Source: Mucilaginibacter aquatilis
Lineage (GTDB): Bacteria > Bacteroidota > Bacteroidia > Sphingobacteriales > Sphingobacteriaceae
Direction of reading: 5' to 3'
Length of the DNA: 64,000 nucleotides
Assembly: GCF_009755275.1 (NCBI RefSeq)
Contig: NZ_WQLA01000001.1
Coordinates: 806,001 to 870,000, forward strand
Shown here: positions 52,519 to 61,718 of the stretch, in pieces
Layout of the letters: each line of letters opens with the position of its first letter
Numbering within the stretch: the first letter of the stretch is position 1
Notes under the pieces: model-generated
Told to the model about the DNA's origin: nothing
The model's input: only the letters and a program-made list of their open reading frames with translations
The model's database searches: none
Program-made: the position numbers and the translations under genes

Positions 52519-53439
52519 TTACAGTTCTATTTCAAACTGGGCAAGGTTTACAAATTCTTTCACCCGGGCAGATACTTCTTCCTGAGTAAGGTTTTTGATC
52601 TTCTCGGTACCAAATTTCTCAACGCAGAATGAAGCCAATGCCGAACCAAATATGATGGCGTTTTTCATGTTATTGAAGTTAATAGAGCCCACCTTAGCCA
52701 GGTAGCCTATAAATCCGCCTGCAAAGGTATCACCGGCACCAGTTGGATCAAACACTTCGGCCAATGGCAAAGCAGGCGCCGAAAACACTTTATCTTCATG
52801 AAACAGCAAAGCACCATGCTCACCTTTTTTAATGATAAGGTATTGGGGCCCCATGGTTAAAATTTTACGGGCAGCTTTCACTAAAGAATACTCACCGCTC
52901 AATTGCCTAGCCTCTGCATCGTTGATTGTTAAAACGTCAACCATTTTAATAGTTTCAAGCAAATCATCCAGCGCAATATCCATCCAAAAGTTCATCGTAT
53001 CCATCACGATCAGTTTAGGGCGGTTCTTAAGCCGTTTAATAACCGTTTGCTGCACCTGAGGGGTAAGATTACCCAGCATCAAATATTCGCAATCCTGGTA
53101 CGCCTCTGGTATTATAGGATCAAAATCGGCAAGTACATTAAGCTCGGTAGCCAACGTATCGCGGCTATTCATGTCGTTATGATAACGCCCGCTCCAAAAA
53201 AACGATTTCTCACCCTCTTTTATCTGTAACCCTTCCGTATTGATATTGTGGTTTTCAAAATCAGCAATTTCGCTTTGAGGGAAATCATCGCCTACTACAG
53301 CAACAATTTTTACGTTGTTATAAAAGTACGATGCGGCCAAACTGGCATAGGTTGCAGCCCCTCCAACAATTTTATCTGTTTTTCCGAAGGGTGTTTCTAT
53401 AGCGTCAAATGCCACAGTACCAATGACTAATAAACTCAT
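52519..53439 (-). CDS. PfkB-family carbohydrate/nucleoside kinase
   Basis: A 306-residue ribokinase-fold kinase. I start at the ATG at 53439 (MSLLVIGTVAFD); the frame extends further upstream, but that part does not resemble the family. Signatures are the N-terminal KIVGGAATYASLAASY and the C-terminal anion hole with the catalytic Asp in DPTGAGDTFAGGF. The substrate is not evident; sugar or nucleoside kinases of this group are often annotated as adenosine kinase-like. It is divergent from the tRNA-Asn gene. Confidence 0.85.
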   Translation of the reverse strand: MSLLVIGTVAFDAIETPFGKTDKIVGGAATYASLAASYFYNNVKIVAVVGDDFPQSEIADFENHNINTEGLQIKEGEKSFFWSGRYHNDMNSRDTLATELNVLADFDPIIPEAYQDCEYLMLGNLTPQVQQTVIKRLKNRPKLIVMDTMNFWMDIALDDLLETIKMVDVLTINDAEARQLSGEYSLVKAARKILTMGPQYLIIKKGEHGALLFHEDKVFSAPALPLAEVFDPTGAGDTFAGGFIGYLAKVGSINFNNMKNAIIFGSALASFCVEKFGTEKIKNLTQEEVSARVKEFVNLAQFEIEL

Positions 53440-53472
53440 GTGAAAAATATTTAAATTTTTTTTGTGCAAATA

Positions 53473-53503
53473 TTGTGAAATATCCGCGAAGTTTATACTT
53501 TTG
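53473..53503 (+). promoter_or_regulatory. Promoter of tRNA-Asn
   Basis: TTG at 53473-53475 and TACTTTTG at 53496-53503 (TAnnTTTG), 20 bases apart, the standard Bacteroidota arrangement. The tRNA begins about 24 bases downstream. Confidence 0.65.
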
Positions 53504-53526
53504 CACCACTCCAAACCGGAAAAGAT

Positions 53527-53603
53527 TCCTGAGTAGCTCAGCCGGTTAGAGCATCTGACTGTTAATCAGAGGGTCGCTGGTTCGAGCCCAGCCTCAGGAG
53601 CCA
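53527..53603 (+). tRNA. tRNA-Asn (anticodon GTT)
   Basis: Complete cloverleaf: acceptor TCCTGAG (53527-53533) with CTCAGGA (53593-53599), D arm GCTC...GAGC, anticodon stem TCTGA/TCAGA around loop CTGTTAA (anticodon GTT), T arm GCTGG-TTCGAGC-CCAGC, discriminator G and encoded CCA to 53603. A Rho-independent terminator follows. Confidence 0.95.
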
Positions 53604-53604
53604 C

Positions 53605-53645
53605 AAAGGGCAAGCACGAGAAATCGGTCGCTTGCCCTTTTTATT
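53605..53645 (+). terminator. Terminator of tRNA-Asn
   Basis: Stem AAAGGGCAAGC (53605-53615) with GCTTGCCCTTT (53630-53640), 14-base loop, followed by T. Confidence 0.85.
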
Positions 53646-54454
53646 TCTTCCTTTTTTTCTAAAGTCAAGTACATATACAAATCGCTCTTTTGAGCGGTTC
53701 CATATTACAGGTCTCAAAAGTGAATCTTTGGGGATATATCTAATGAATAATCTTCCTTATTCCTTGTAATACTTACTGTAAACACTACGCACTAAGCTTT
53801 ATAAATTTGCCTATACCTGTCCAAAAACGGCTCGATATGTCCAATAGGCTAATAAACCGCTTAATATTTTAAGCTTTTAAAGATTGGGGTTGAATTCCGT
53901 ACAGCGTGGGCGACCTGTGTAAATGACATTACATAGCGTTGGTTAACCGGAGCAAGACTCAAATCATTTTCATTACATTAAATATTGTGTGCGTGGCGTA
54001 GAAATCAGAGTGTGTAAACCCGTTGATTATTTATCAAGCTTTAATTAGTATCCTTAACAGGTCTTTTTTAAGTATGACTATAACCGTTAAGGCTTTGACT
54101 CAACCACCATTTAAAAAAAGCAAAGTTGGTTACTTGTCTAGCAATAAGCATTGTATATGATAATTGTGATTAATCAAATATTTAATGCAACGTTTTATAG
54201 TTCTATGTGTCACTTATCACGATGATAACAACGTTACGTAATTTCACACTGTCCGCATGTATTGTGGCTTCACTTGCATGTTTGCACAAAATTGTTTCGC
54301 TACAATCATAACAACCAATTAACTTGTTTCCAAAGAAACACGGTTAGCCGTTGGTATCTAAGCACGATGCAATCAGAGAGTTAGCGTATTGAACATATGT
54401 ATATGTTACCCTCCTTTCTATAATTAGAACTTTACGTTGAAATTTATACAATAG
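53646..54454. other. AT-rich region without genes downstream of tRNA-Asn
   Basis: About 800 bases with no credible gene, RNA or clear repeat on either strand. The base composition is more AT-rich than the flanks, with many short A/T runs. Its position, after a tRNA and before an AT-rich gene, is what one often sees at an old integration site, but I found no copy of the tRNA 3' end on the far side. Confidence 0.45.
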
Positions 54455-55864
54455 ATGAATTATATAGCTGCAATTTTTCTTATCCTTTTTTCAGTAAATG
54501 CCTTTTCTCAAAAGAATGTAAAGAAAACATACCCCGCACATCAACAGGGGAATGCAACCATCCTGATCGATTCATTAATGGCAAAATCCTACGAAAGGGG
54601 TTTATTTAACGGAAACGTCCTTGTTGCTAAAAACAAAAAAATTATGTATCAAAAATCGTTTGGATTTACAGATGGGACGAAAAAAAACGCTTTGAATAAT
54701 AAGTCAATATTTAACATTGGTTCTATTGCAAAGGAATTTAATGCCGTTGCCATAATGATGCTAGTTGAACGTCATCGTATCAGTCTTGATGATACGATTT
54801 CTAAATTCAATTTTGGATTACCAAAATGGGCAGAAAAAGTTACTATAAGACACCTCATCAATTATGCGAGTGGAATTCCGCGAATCGATCTGTTAGTGCC
54901 AAAGAACGATGAGGAGGCTTGGAAAGTTTTAAGAGGTAACGATAGCTTACTGTTTCAACCAGGAAAAAATTATAAGTATGACAATAGCAATGTGTTTTTA
55001 CAAAGAAGAATTATAGAAAAGGTAACTGGAATATCTTACAAAGAATTTGTTACTAAAAACATTATCAAACCTTTAAAAATGACTAATTCGGTGTTTGATC
55101 CGAAATCAGGTTTTAAAAACCGAACATCTTGCTATGATATGGATAACGCCCAATGCCCGGAGATGCAATTCATCAGCGGATGGCTTTGGGTTGATATTAA
55201 CGATTTGTATAAATGGATTGAAGCCATGAATACGAATAAACTAATTTCCAAACAATCCTTTCAAACACTACTTGAAAACCCTTATGCAATTAACGAAGGT
55301 GGATCACTTGGCAGGTACATTGAAAAGGAAGACCTTCAACGGCACAATGGAGTATCTTATAAATTCGAATCTATCTTTTTAAACGATTTTAAAAATAATG
55401 TAATCATCATATTGCTGTCTAATAATTTTAACCGGGTTTGGGATTTGGGATATACTATCCACAATTTGATACTGGGAAATAACTACGAGATTCCTAAAAA
55501 GTCAATTTATCAAGCCCTCAGAAAGGAGTCCATCAGTGACGTTAATACTGCTATAAACAGCTATTACTCACTTAAAAAGAACTCAAAAGACGACTACATG
55601 TTTGAAAATCCAAGCGAGCTAAATAGACTAGGATATGAACTATTAAGACTAGGAAAAATCAATGCATCTGTAACAGTATTTAGATTGGCTACTGAAGAGT
55701 TCCCTAAAAATGCCAACATATTTGATAGTTTAGGAGAAGCTTACTTTACAGACAAACAATACGTATTAGCTTTAAACAGTTATAAGAAAGCACTGAGCCT
55801 TGATGCAAATAGTGAAAACGCAAAAAACATGATAGAAAAAATCAAAAGTTTGGTTGGCAATTAA
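54455..55864 (+). CDS. Secreted serine hydrolase (class C beta-lactamase-like) with C-terminal TPR
   Basis: A 469-residue secreted protein with signal peptide (NAFSQ, residue 18). The penicillin-binding fold carries the nucleophile motif SIAK (S90, K93) and the second motif Y175-D-N. The third KTG-like motif is not obvious (a candidate is HNG at about residue 312). After the hydrolase domain comes a TPR-like tail (about 385-465: ELNRLGYELLRLGKINASVTVF, DSLGEAYFTDKQYVLALNSYKKAL). Such PF00144 proteins are usually esterases or peptidases, and resistance should not be assumed. AT-richer codons than the neighbours and the site near tRNA-Asn hint at horizontal gain. Confidence 0.85.
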   Translation: MNYIAAIFLILFSVNAFSQKNVKKTYPAHQQGNATILIDSLMAKSYERGLFNGNVLVAKNKKIMYQKSFGFTDGTKKNALNNKSIFNIGSIAKEFNAVAIMMLVERHRISLDDTISKFNFGLPKWAEKVTIRHLINYASGIPRIDLLVPKNDEEAWKVLRGNDSLLFQPGKNYKYDNSNVFLQRRIIEKVTGISYKEFVTKNIIKPLKMTNSVFDPKSGFKNRTSCYDMDNAQCPEMQFISGWLWVDINDLYKWIEAMNTNKLISKQSFQTLLENPYAINEGGSLGRYIEKEDLQRHNGVSYKFESIFLNDFKNNVIIILLSNNFNRVWDLGYTIHNLILGNNYEIPKKSIYQALRKESISDVNTAINSYYSLKKNSKDDYMFENPSELNRLGYELLRLGKINASVTVFRLATEEFPKNANIFDSLGEAYFTDKQYVLALNSYKKALSLDANSENAKNMIEKIKSLVGN

Positions 55865-55940
55865 TCTTGGATTTGAATCCTGCGTATCTTTAGATTTTCG
55901 ATGACTTGTATCGAGTTTATCCTGCATGGCGAGCAAGGAG

Positions 55941-55976
55941 AAAAGCCTTTCAGTGAAAACTGAAAGGCTTTTTGTT
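55941..55976 (+). terminator. Terminator after the serine hydrolase gene
   Basis: Stem AAAAGCCTTTCAGT (55941-55954) with ACTGAAAGGCTTTT (55959-55972), GAAA tetraloop, T-tract after. Confidence 0.85.
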
Positions 55977-56078
55977 TTAAGACACATAAGGATTTTCAAT
56001 TAACTTCTGTACCCATTATTTCCATGCCAACATTAATCACTATATGGTGTTAATATAGTTCATAAAAAAGGTCTGCTT

Positions 56079-56723
56079 ATGAGATCAATTTATTTGCTTG
56101 GGGTTATAGGTGTGCTGATGGCCTGTAATAACAAAAAACCCACCACCATTATTAATAAGGATAGCACAACTATAAGTGCAGCCACCACCGCTGCGGTTAA
56201 TAAGCCACAATTACATACCGATACGTTGCAATACATTCATTTTGATGGCAATTACGATTATTGGTTTGCCGTATTTATTGATAAGCAAAAAGACACGTTG
56301 CAACTGGTAGTGGATGACGCACCAAATGCTAAATTCAGAAACAAGCTTGTACAGGTCACCTGGTTTACTGATACCCTTACCCAAGCCGGCGACAACGAAA
56401 GCAAGTACGCCGGAAAACGACTAAAGAGTATCCACCCTATTACCGGTAAAGCCTTTATTGAGCCTGTAACCGAACAAAAAGTTATTAAGGATATTGAAGC
56501 ATTGCCCGAAGTTAAAAGCAATGCTGATAAGGTTTCAATTGCCGAACGCCCTACGGACGATAGGGAATATTACCTGGTAGAAACGGGTACGCATAATGAT
56601 GATAATTTCTCAAGGTTATTTATGTTCCGCGTTTATGTTTATCCGGAATACGAGATTAAGTTTTACGACATAAATGAGGAAAAAGAAATGAGCCTCGACG
56701 AATGGCGTAAAAACAAACAATAA
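56079..56723 (+). CDS. Lipoprotein of unknown function
   Basis: A 214-residue lipoprotein (GVLMACNNKK, lipobox Cys at about 16), then a Thr-rich linker and a beta-rich domain (YIHFDGNYDYWFAVFIDKQKD, YYLVETGTHNDD, YPEYEIKFYDI). No family recognised. The small membrane protein gene follows 16 bases later on the same strand. Confidence 0.6.
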   Translation: MRSIYLLGVIGVLMACNNKKPTTIINKDSTTISAATTAAVNKPQLHTDTLQYIHFDGNYDYWFAVFIDKQKDTLQLVVDDAPNAKFRNKLVQVTWFTDTLTQAGDNESKYAGKRLKSIHPITGKAFIEPVTEQKVIKDIEALPEVKSNADKVSIAERPTDDREYYLVETGTHNDDNFSRLFMFRVYVYPEYEIKFYDINEEKEMSLDEWRKNKQ

Positions 56724-56739
56724 ATTAGCAGAACGACAA

Positions 56740-57024
56740 ATGCTTTGGAAGTTAGCCATATTAATTGTACCCGGGGTGGTATTGCTTTGCACACTATACA
56801 CCGGAAGTAAAGGCAAGGGCATAGGCGGCGGTGGATATGATCTGTCTGAATTAGTTTATAGCTGCATGTATACCATCTTCGTTGTTTGTTGGAATATATG
56901 GATAACCACAGCGCTATTGATGTCTAAAACAGCATTAGATAAGCAAAACAACAAAATATTGCTCATTATAGGCGTTTTAGTGCTTATCGCCTCTGCAACC
57001 TGGTTCTTTAGGTTTTTGCGGTAA
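56740..57024 (+). CDS. Small membrane protein of unknown function
   Basis: A 94-residue protein with three helices (about 4-21, 38-62 and 73-92) and a Gly-rich loop (GKGIGGGGYDLSE). The family is not recognised. It follows the lipoprotein gene after 16 bases, probably in one operon. Confidence 0.55.
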   Translation: MLWKLAILIVPGVVLLCTLYTGSKGKGIGGGGYDLSELVYSCMYTIFVVCWNIWITTALLMSKTALDKQNNKILLIIGVLVLIASATWFFRFLR

Positions 57025-57297
57025 CAAACCAGCTTTATACGGTATGTTATTCCCAATACCCCGGTTAGATAACACCAGCGTGTTGAAATCTATCTTTCAA
57101 GTGATCAATGTCAATGTTAATTTCTCTCAGTTAGGCTGGTAATGAAATGTCAATATACATCAATTCAGTATAAATAGTCGTTAATGCAGCTTTAAACCGG
57201 GTTATCACAGCATCCAACGAAAACTTTTTAACCAGCGCCTTACAACAATCTAAATTACATTTCGTATAAAACTGTACCTAATTAATTTAACTGTTGT

Positions 57298-58587
57298 ATG
57301 CAAAAAACTCTGCTCTTTGTATTACTTCTGATTGCTGCTGGCTGCAGAAAAGAAGCCGCCTTAGCTCCGCAAGATGATGTTGCACCTATGGCTATAGCTG
57401 AAAAAAGGTTAGCTACTACCTCACTTACAAGTGTTACCGCTAACGGCTCCATCCCTGCCGGCTTACCCAAACGGGTAGCTTTTGGTATTGAAGGAGACGT
57501 ATCTCAACGAGCCAGCTTTATAAATGAAGCTGATTACGTTTATGTGTATTTAGCCGGCGACATATTTTCAAACGGCTGGACAACCTGGAACTGGCCATCA
57601 GGTCAGTATGCGCGTAATTTCCTGAACGGAATCGGCAGCATGGGCAAAGTTCCTGTATTTACCTACTATAATATTGTACCTGCACGCAATCGGTTTCAAG
57701 AGCCCGCAACCATCAATTTAAACGATGCCGAATTGATGAAGAAGTACTTTGATGACTTCAAACTACTGCTTCAAATATGCAAAAGCTATGGCAAAACGGT
57801 TGTAATTCATTACGAGCCCGATTTGTTTGGCTACATGCAGATGTATAAGAATGATGTGACCAGGAGAACAATAAAGGTTAGTCTAAGCAATCACCCTGAT
57901 GTACAGGGCTTCAGCAATAACGCCAAAGGTTTGGCACAGGCAATAGTAAGCATGCGAAACAAGTATGCTCCTAACGTATTGCTGGGCTGGCATGCCTCAC
58001 AATGGTCTACCGGTGTTGATGTAATTGGCAATAAGTATAACCCCGAAGAGCATGCAAGCATTACGGCCAATTATTACAAGTCATTAAATGCTAATTTTGA
58101 TTTACTGTTTTCTGAATTCTCAGATCGTGATGCAGGTTTATACCAGCTGGTTTACGGACGACTAAACTCTTGGTGGTCAATGGAACCTCGTGCTGATAAC
58201 GATTACCTGAGCGATTATGACCGCTTTCAACGCTACTTAAAAAAGTTGAATCAGGATTTAGGCAAGAAAATTATTTTGTGGCAAATACCTATGGGCAACA
58301 CCATAACCGCAAGCTGTAACAGTACTCCGGGTCATTATAAAGATAACAGAGTGCAATACTTTTTACAGCCGGTTATGCAAACCGGTGATAAATCGAAAAT
58401 TGCACACTACGGCGAAGCCGGAGTTATCGGATTTTTGTTTGGATGGGGCTCTAACGATTGTACCACCTACCTTGATTTAAGAGGCGATGGTGTAACGGCA
58501 CAAAATGAACCATCTGATGATGACGGAGGCTACCTGCGCAAAGGAATTAAAGACTATTACCAAAAGGGCGTTGTTACGTTACCTTAG
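57298..58587 (+). CDS. Lipoprotein with TIM-barrel glycoside-hydrolase-like domain
   Basis: A 429-residue lipoprotein (LLLIAAGCRKE, Cys at about 16). Residues 60-420 read like a (beta/alpha)8 barrel: VPVFTYYNIVP, VVIHYEPDLFGYMQ, LLGWHASQWS, FDLLFSEFSDRD, IILWQIPMGN, GVIGFLFGWGSND. The Glu of IHYEPD (strand 4-like) and the Glu of FSEFSD (strand 7-like) could be the acid/base and nucleophile of a clan GH-A-like hydrolase. I cannot assign a GH family. A stem-loop with T-tract follows the stop. Confidence 0.65.
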   Translation: MQKTLLFVLLLIAAGCRKEAALAPQDDVAPMAIAEKRLATTSLTSVTANGSIPAGLPKRVAFGIEGDVSQRASFINEADYVYVYLAGDIFSNGWTTWNWPSGQYARNFLNGIGSMGKVPVFTYYNIVPARNRFQEPATINLNDAELMKKYFDDFKLLLQICKSYGKTVVIHYEPDLFGYMQMYKNDVTRRTIKVSLSNHPDVQGFSNNAKGLAQAIVSMRNKYAPNVLLGWHASQWSTGVDVIGNKYNPEEHASITANYYKSLNANFDLLFSEFSDRDAGLYQLVYGRLNSWWSMEPRADNDYLSDYDRFQRYLKKLNQDLGKKIILWQIPMGNTITASCNSTPGHYKDNRVQYFLQPVMQTGDKSKIAHYGEAGVIGFLFGWGSNDCTTYLDLRGDGVTAQNEPSDDDGGYLRKGIKDYYQKGVVTLP

Positions 58588-58600
58588 AATTTATTTATTC

Positions 58601-58640
58601 ATCGCTTTAAGTAAGCAAAATATAGTAAAGCGATTTTTAT
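58601..58640 (+). terminator. Terminator of the barrel lipoprotein gene
   Basis: ATCGCTTTA (58601-58609) pairs with TAAAGCGAT (58626-58634), 16-base loop, then TTTTTA. Confidence 0.65.
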
Positions 58641-58683
58641 AGCTTTGAAGCGCATGAATGCCTAAACGGTTGCGCTTAAACTA

Positions 58684-58722
58684 GCGTGGTTAATCTGGCT
58701 TTTCAAGCCAAATTAACCACGC
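58684..58722 (+). promoter_or_regulatory. Strong hairpin four bases before the start codon of the alpha/beta hydrolase
   Basis: An 18-base stem, arms 58684-58701 and 58705-58722, with one mismatch and a three-base loop. The ATG at 58727 begins four bases later. There is no T-tract, so it does not look like a terminator and may restrict or tune translation initiation. Confidence 0.6.
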
Positions 58723-58726
58723 CTTA

Positions 58727-59659
58727 ATGAAGTATACTTTTTTTCAGTTATTTACAGCACTTCATCTTATAGCAAGCCAGGCTTGTTCACAACAAATTTA
58801 TTCCAAAGCCTACGGCAACCCTAAAAACCCCGCCATAATCTATATTCATGGTGGGCCAAGAGGTAATGCAACTTTATTTGAAGGCACAACTGCACCATTA
58901 CTTGCACAAAAAGGGTTTTACGTTATTGCTTATGACCGCCGTGGTGAAGGCCGTTCAAAAGACACAGCAGCCACCATGACTTTTAACGAGGCAATTACCG
59001 ACCTGGATAATTTGATGCAGGAGTATCAATTAAAAACAGCTACCATACTTGGGCACAGCTTTGGGGGTATCGTTGCCACACTTTTTACCAACGCCAGGCC
59101 GAAAAGGGTAAAACGACTTATACTGGCAGGTGCATTATTTTCTCAACAAGAGATGTATGATCATATACTAAAAAGCACTTCTCAAACTGCTATAGCGAAA
59201 GAGGATTCTGCCATGTTGAAGCAGATATCTTATATCAAAACTCTCAATCATAATAGTGCAGAGTTTCGTAAAAAGTGTTACGAGATTGCATCAGCATACG
59301 GCTATTTCCGTATGCCTTATTCCACACCACAATCAATACAATTAGAAGCTGACTATAAAAACAGTGAATTCGGCCGCGCTAACATTCGTAATGATCAAGC
59401 TCCGCTACTTTTCTACAAAAACGAGAAGCAGGTAAATATTGATACCAAGCAGATCCTTAGAAACATAAAAACTAAAGGGGTGAAACTATTTGGAATCTAT
59501 GGTAAGCAGGATAGGATATTTTCTAATAAGCAACTCCAAGACATACAAAACATCATTGGTCTTAAATACTTTGACACAATTGATAACTGTTCACATTATC
59601 CTTTCGTAGATCAGCAAAAAATTTTTGTTGACGATGTTGTAAAGTTTATGAAGCTTTAA
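58727..59659 (+). CDS. Secreted alpha/beta hydrolase
   Basis: A 310-residue exported hydrolase: signal peptide (about 1-22, SQACSQ), oxyanion block YIHGGPRG, nucleophile elbow GHSFGG (Ser at about 109), acid in GKQDRIF and the His near NCSHYPF. The HGGPxG segment is shared with proline iminopeptidase-like enzymes. The substrate is unknown. A strong hairpin sits right before the start. The neighbours are a GH-like lipoprotein and heparinase II/III, so a role in glycan breakdown is possible. Confidence 0.85.
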   Translation: MKYTFFQLFTALHLIASQACSQQIYSKAYGNPKNPAIIYIHGGPRGNATLFEGTTAPLLAQKGFYVIAYDRRGEGRSKDTAATMTFNEAITDLDNLMQEYQLKTATILGHSFGGIVATLFTNARPKRVKRLILAGALFSQQEMYDHILKSTSQTAIAKEDSAMLKQISYIKTLNHNSAEFRKKCYEIASAYGYFRMPYSTPQSIQLEADYKNSEFGRANIRNDQAPLLFYKNEKQVNIDTKQILRNIKTKGVKLFGIYGKQDRIFSNKQLQDIQNIIGLKYFDTIDNCSHYPFVDQQKIFVDDVVKFMKL

Positions 59660-59744
59660 CCTTAAACTTCAATTACACAAATAAAAAGCTTGTAAAGTCT
59701 CCTACCCTATTTTACAACGAAAAACTTAAACCTATAACTACCAC

Positions 59745-61619
59745 ATGAAAGACATCACTTATCGTAAAATATCACTGGCTTTAATTGCCGTTATATCGCT
59801 TGCCTTAAACGTACGAGCTCAAACTACTATTGACACTACAAAACTTAGGCAGCATCCGCGGTTGCTAATGCTTAAAAAGGATGAGGCACAGATTAAGGCG
59901 CTGTTAAAGCAAGATACGCTTTGGCTTAACGTACACAAAAGTATTATTACCGAATGCGAAGACATGCTTACAGCTAAAGTACAGGAACGCATTGTTACCG
60001 GAAGAAGGCTACTAAGCGTATCTCGTGAAGCCCTGCGCAGAATATTCTTTTTATCATACGCGTGGCGCATTACCAATGAAGATAAATATTTGAAGCGTGC
60101 TGAAGAAGAAATGCTGGCTGTAAGTAGTTTTACAGATTGGAACCCGAGTCATTTTTTAGATGTGGCTGAAATGAGCCTGGCAGTTGCCATTGGTTACGAT
60201 TGGTTGTACAACGGCCTGTCACCAAAATCACGAACCATAATTAGCGAAGCCATTATAACAAAAGGGCTCGAACCCTCACTTAACAGCAAGTATAACAGCT
60301 GGTTGCAGGCAACTAACAACTGGAACCAGGTTTGTAACACCGGTTTAAGCTACGGCGCTATCGCTATCTATGAGCGTAATTCATCGTTGGCAGAAAACAT
60401 ATTAAACCGAGCTATTACCACTATACAGAAGCCAATGAAAGAGTATGCTCCTGACGGTGGCTATAAAGAAGGCTACAGTTATTGGGGCTATGGCACATCA
60501 TTCAATGTGTTTTTTATAAGCGCAATGGAAAAGCTTTTTGGTACCGACTTTGGTTTGAAAAGCCAACCCGGCTTTATGAATACCGGTACTTTTTATGAGT
60601 TTCTTACAGGTCCATCAGGTATACCATTTAACTACTCAGATGCGGGTGGAATTGAGGGCTTGCAACCGGCTATGTTTTGGTTTGCCAATCAGCTTAATGA
60701 TCCATCCCTTCTGTTTGTTGAAAAAACCTACCTGCAAACAAAAAAGTTTAACGCAAAAAGTAATCGCATTTTGCCTGCTGCTATTATTTGGGCAGGCACA
60801 ATAAACATAAGCGCTGCAAAGCCGCCTGTAAACAAAATGTGGCAAGGCAAAGGTGCAAACCAGGTTGCCATTATGCGTACTGACTGGCGCCGGCAAAAGG
60901 GCATCTTTGTGGGCTTTAAAGGTGGCAGTCCGTCAGAAAGCCACGGACATATGGATGTTGGCTCCTTTGTGGCCGATTTTGAGGGCAACCGCTGGTCTGC
61001 TGATTTGGGCATGGAGCAGTACAATTCACTTGAATCGGCTGGGTTAAGCATATGGGAGATGGGGCAAAACTCGCAACGCTGGGATGTATTCCGATATGCA
61101 AACTTTTCACACAGTACCCTTACAGTAAATGGTCACAAGCAAGATGTTAAGGGTGAGGCAAAAATTACCAAGTCTTCTGACAAGCCAAAGTTTATGTATG
61201 CAGTAATGGATATTACACCGGCCTATAAAGAGGATTTACAAAAGGCGGAGCGTGGCGTTGCCATTGTTAATAATGAGTATATGCTTATTAGTGATGAAGT
61301 TGAAACCGGCAGCAAAGAATGCGTAATAAGATGGGCAATGCTTACTCCGGCAGGTGTGGCATCTATTAAAGATAATGAACTTATCCTGAAGCAAAACGGC
61401 AAGCAAATGCACCTCAGGGTTGAAGGCATTGAGGGTGTAAAACTTCAATCATGGAGTACGGCACCTCCTCATAGCTATGATGCCGCCAACCCGGGTACCG
61501 TGCTGGTAGGTTTTGAAACCAAAGTTAAGGCTAACAGCAAAAAGGCATTTAACGTTTACTTGATTCCGGCTGGTATCAAAATTTCTAAAACCACGCCAGC
61601 ATTACTTAGTAAGTGGTAA
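59745..61619 (+). CDS. Heparinase II/III-like (alginate-lyase-type) protein
   Basis: A 624-residue secreted polysaccharide lyase candidate. Signal peptide (VRAQ, residue 26); an alpha-toroid N-terminal region (about 40-370: HPRLLMLKKDEAQI, NWNQVCNTG, DGGYKEGYSYWGYG, TGPSGIPFNYSDAG); and a beta-sandwich heparinase II/III domain (about 390-610) with ESHGHMDVGSF, the conserved His segment, and FSHSTLTVNG. NWNQV and YxxY-type residues are typical of PL families that act on uronic-acid polymers. No SusC/SusD genes are nearby. A terminator follows. Confidence 0.85.
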   Translation: MKDITYRKISLALIAVISLALNVRAQTTIDTTKLRQHPRLLMLKKDEAQIKALLKQDTLWLNVHKSIITECEDMLTAKVQERIVTGRRLLSVSREALRRIFFLSYAWRITNEDKYLKRAEEEMLAVSSFTDWNPSHFLDVAEMSLAVAIGYDWLYNGLSPKSRTIISEAIITKGLEPSLNSKYNSWLQATNNWNQVCNTGLSYGAIAIYERNSSLAENILNRAITTIQKPMKEYAPDGGYKEGYSYWGYGTSFNVFFISAMEKLFGTDFGLKSQPGFMNTGTFYEFLTGPSGIPFNYSDAGGIEGLQPAMFWFANQLNDPSLLFVEKTYLQTKKFNAKSNRILPAAIIWAGTINISAAKPPVNKMWQGKGANQVAIMRTDWRRQKGIFVGFKGGSPSESHGHMDVGSFVADFEGNRWSADLGMEQYNSLESAGLSIWEMGQNSQRWDVFRYANFSHSTLTVNGHKQDVKGEAKITKSSDKPKFMYAVMDITPAYKEDLQKAERGVAIVNNEYMLISDEVETGSKECVIRWAMLTPAGVASIKDNELILKQNGKQMHLRVEGIEGVKLQSWSTAPPHSYDAANPGTVLVGFETKVKANSKKAFNVYLIPAGIKISKTTPALLSKW

Positions 61620-61660
61620 CGGTAAAGAAAAAGGCAAGCATTACAACATATTAGCTGTAA

Positions 61661-61703
61661 AACAAAAGAAGCACCGCTGCAATGCAACGGTGCTTCTTTT
61701 GTT
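61661..61703. terminator. Bidirectional terminator
   Basis: Perfect 16-base stem AACAAAAGAAGCACCG (61661-61676) with CGGTGCTTCTTTTGTT (61688-61703), 11-base loop, between convergent genes. Confidence 0.85.
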
Positions 61704-61718
61704 ATTATTTTTAATTTA

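Noticed and set aside
54455..55864. Antibiotic-resistance beta-lactamase
   Set aside because: The fold is shared by many esterases and peptidases; the third active-site motif is unclear and a TPR tail is present, so only a serine hydrolase is called.
55862..55905. ggatttgaatcctgc segment resembling a tRNA T-arm
   Set aside because: No acceptor or anticodon arm can be folded around it, and it does not match the tRNA-Asn 3' end, so an attachment-site call is not supported.
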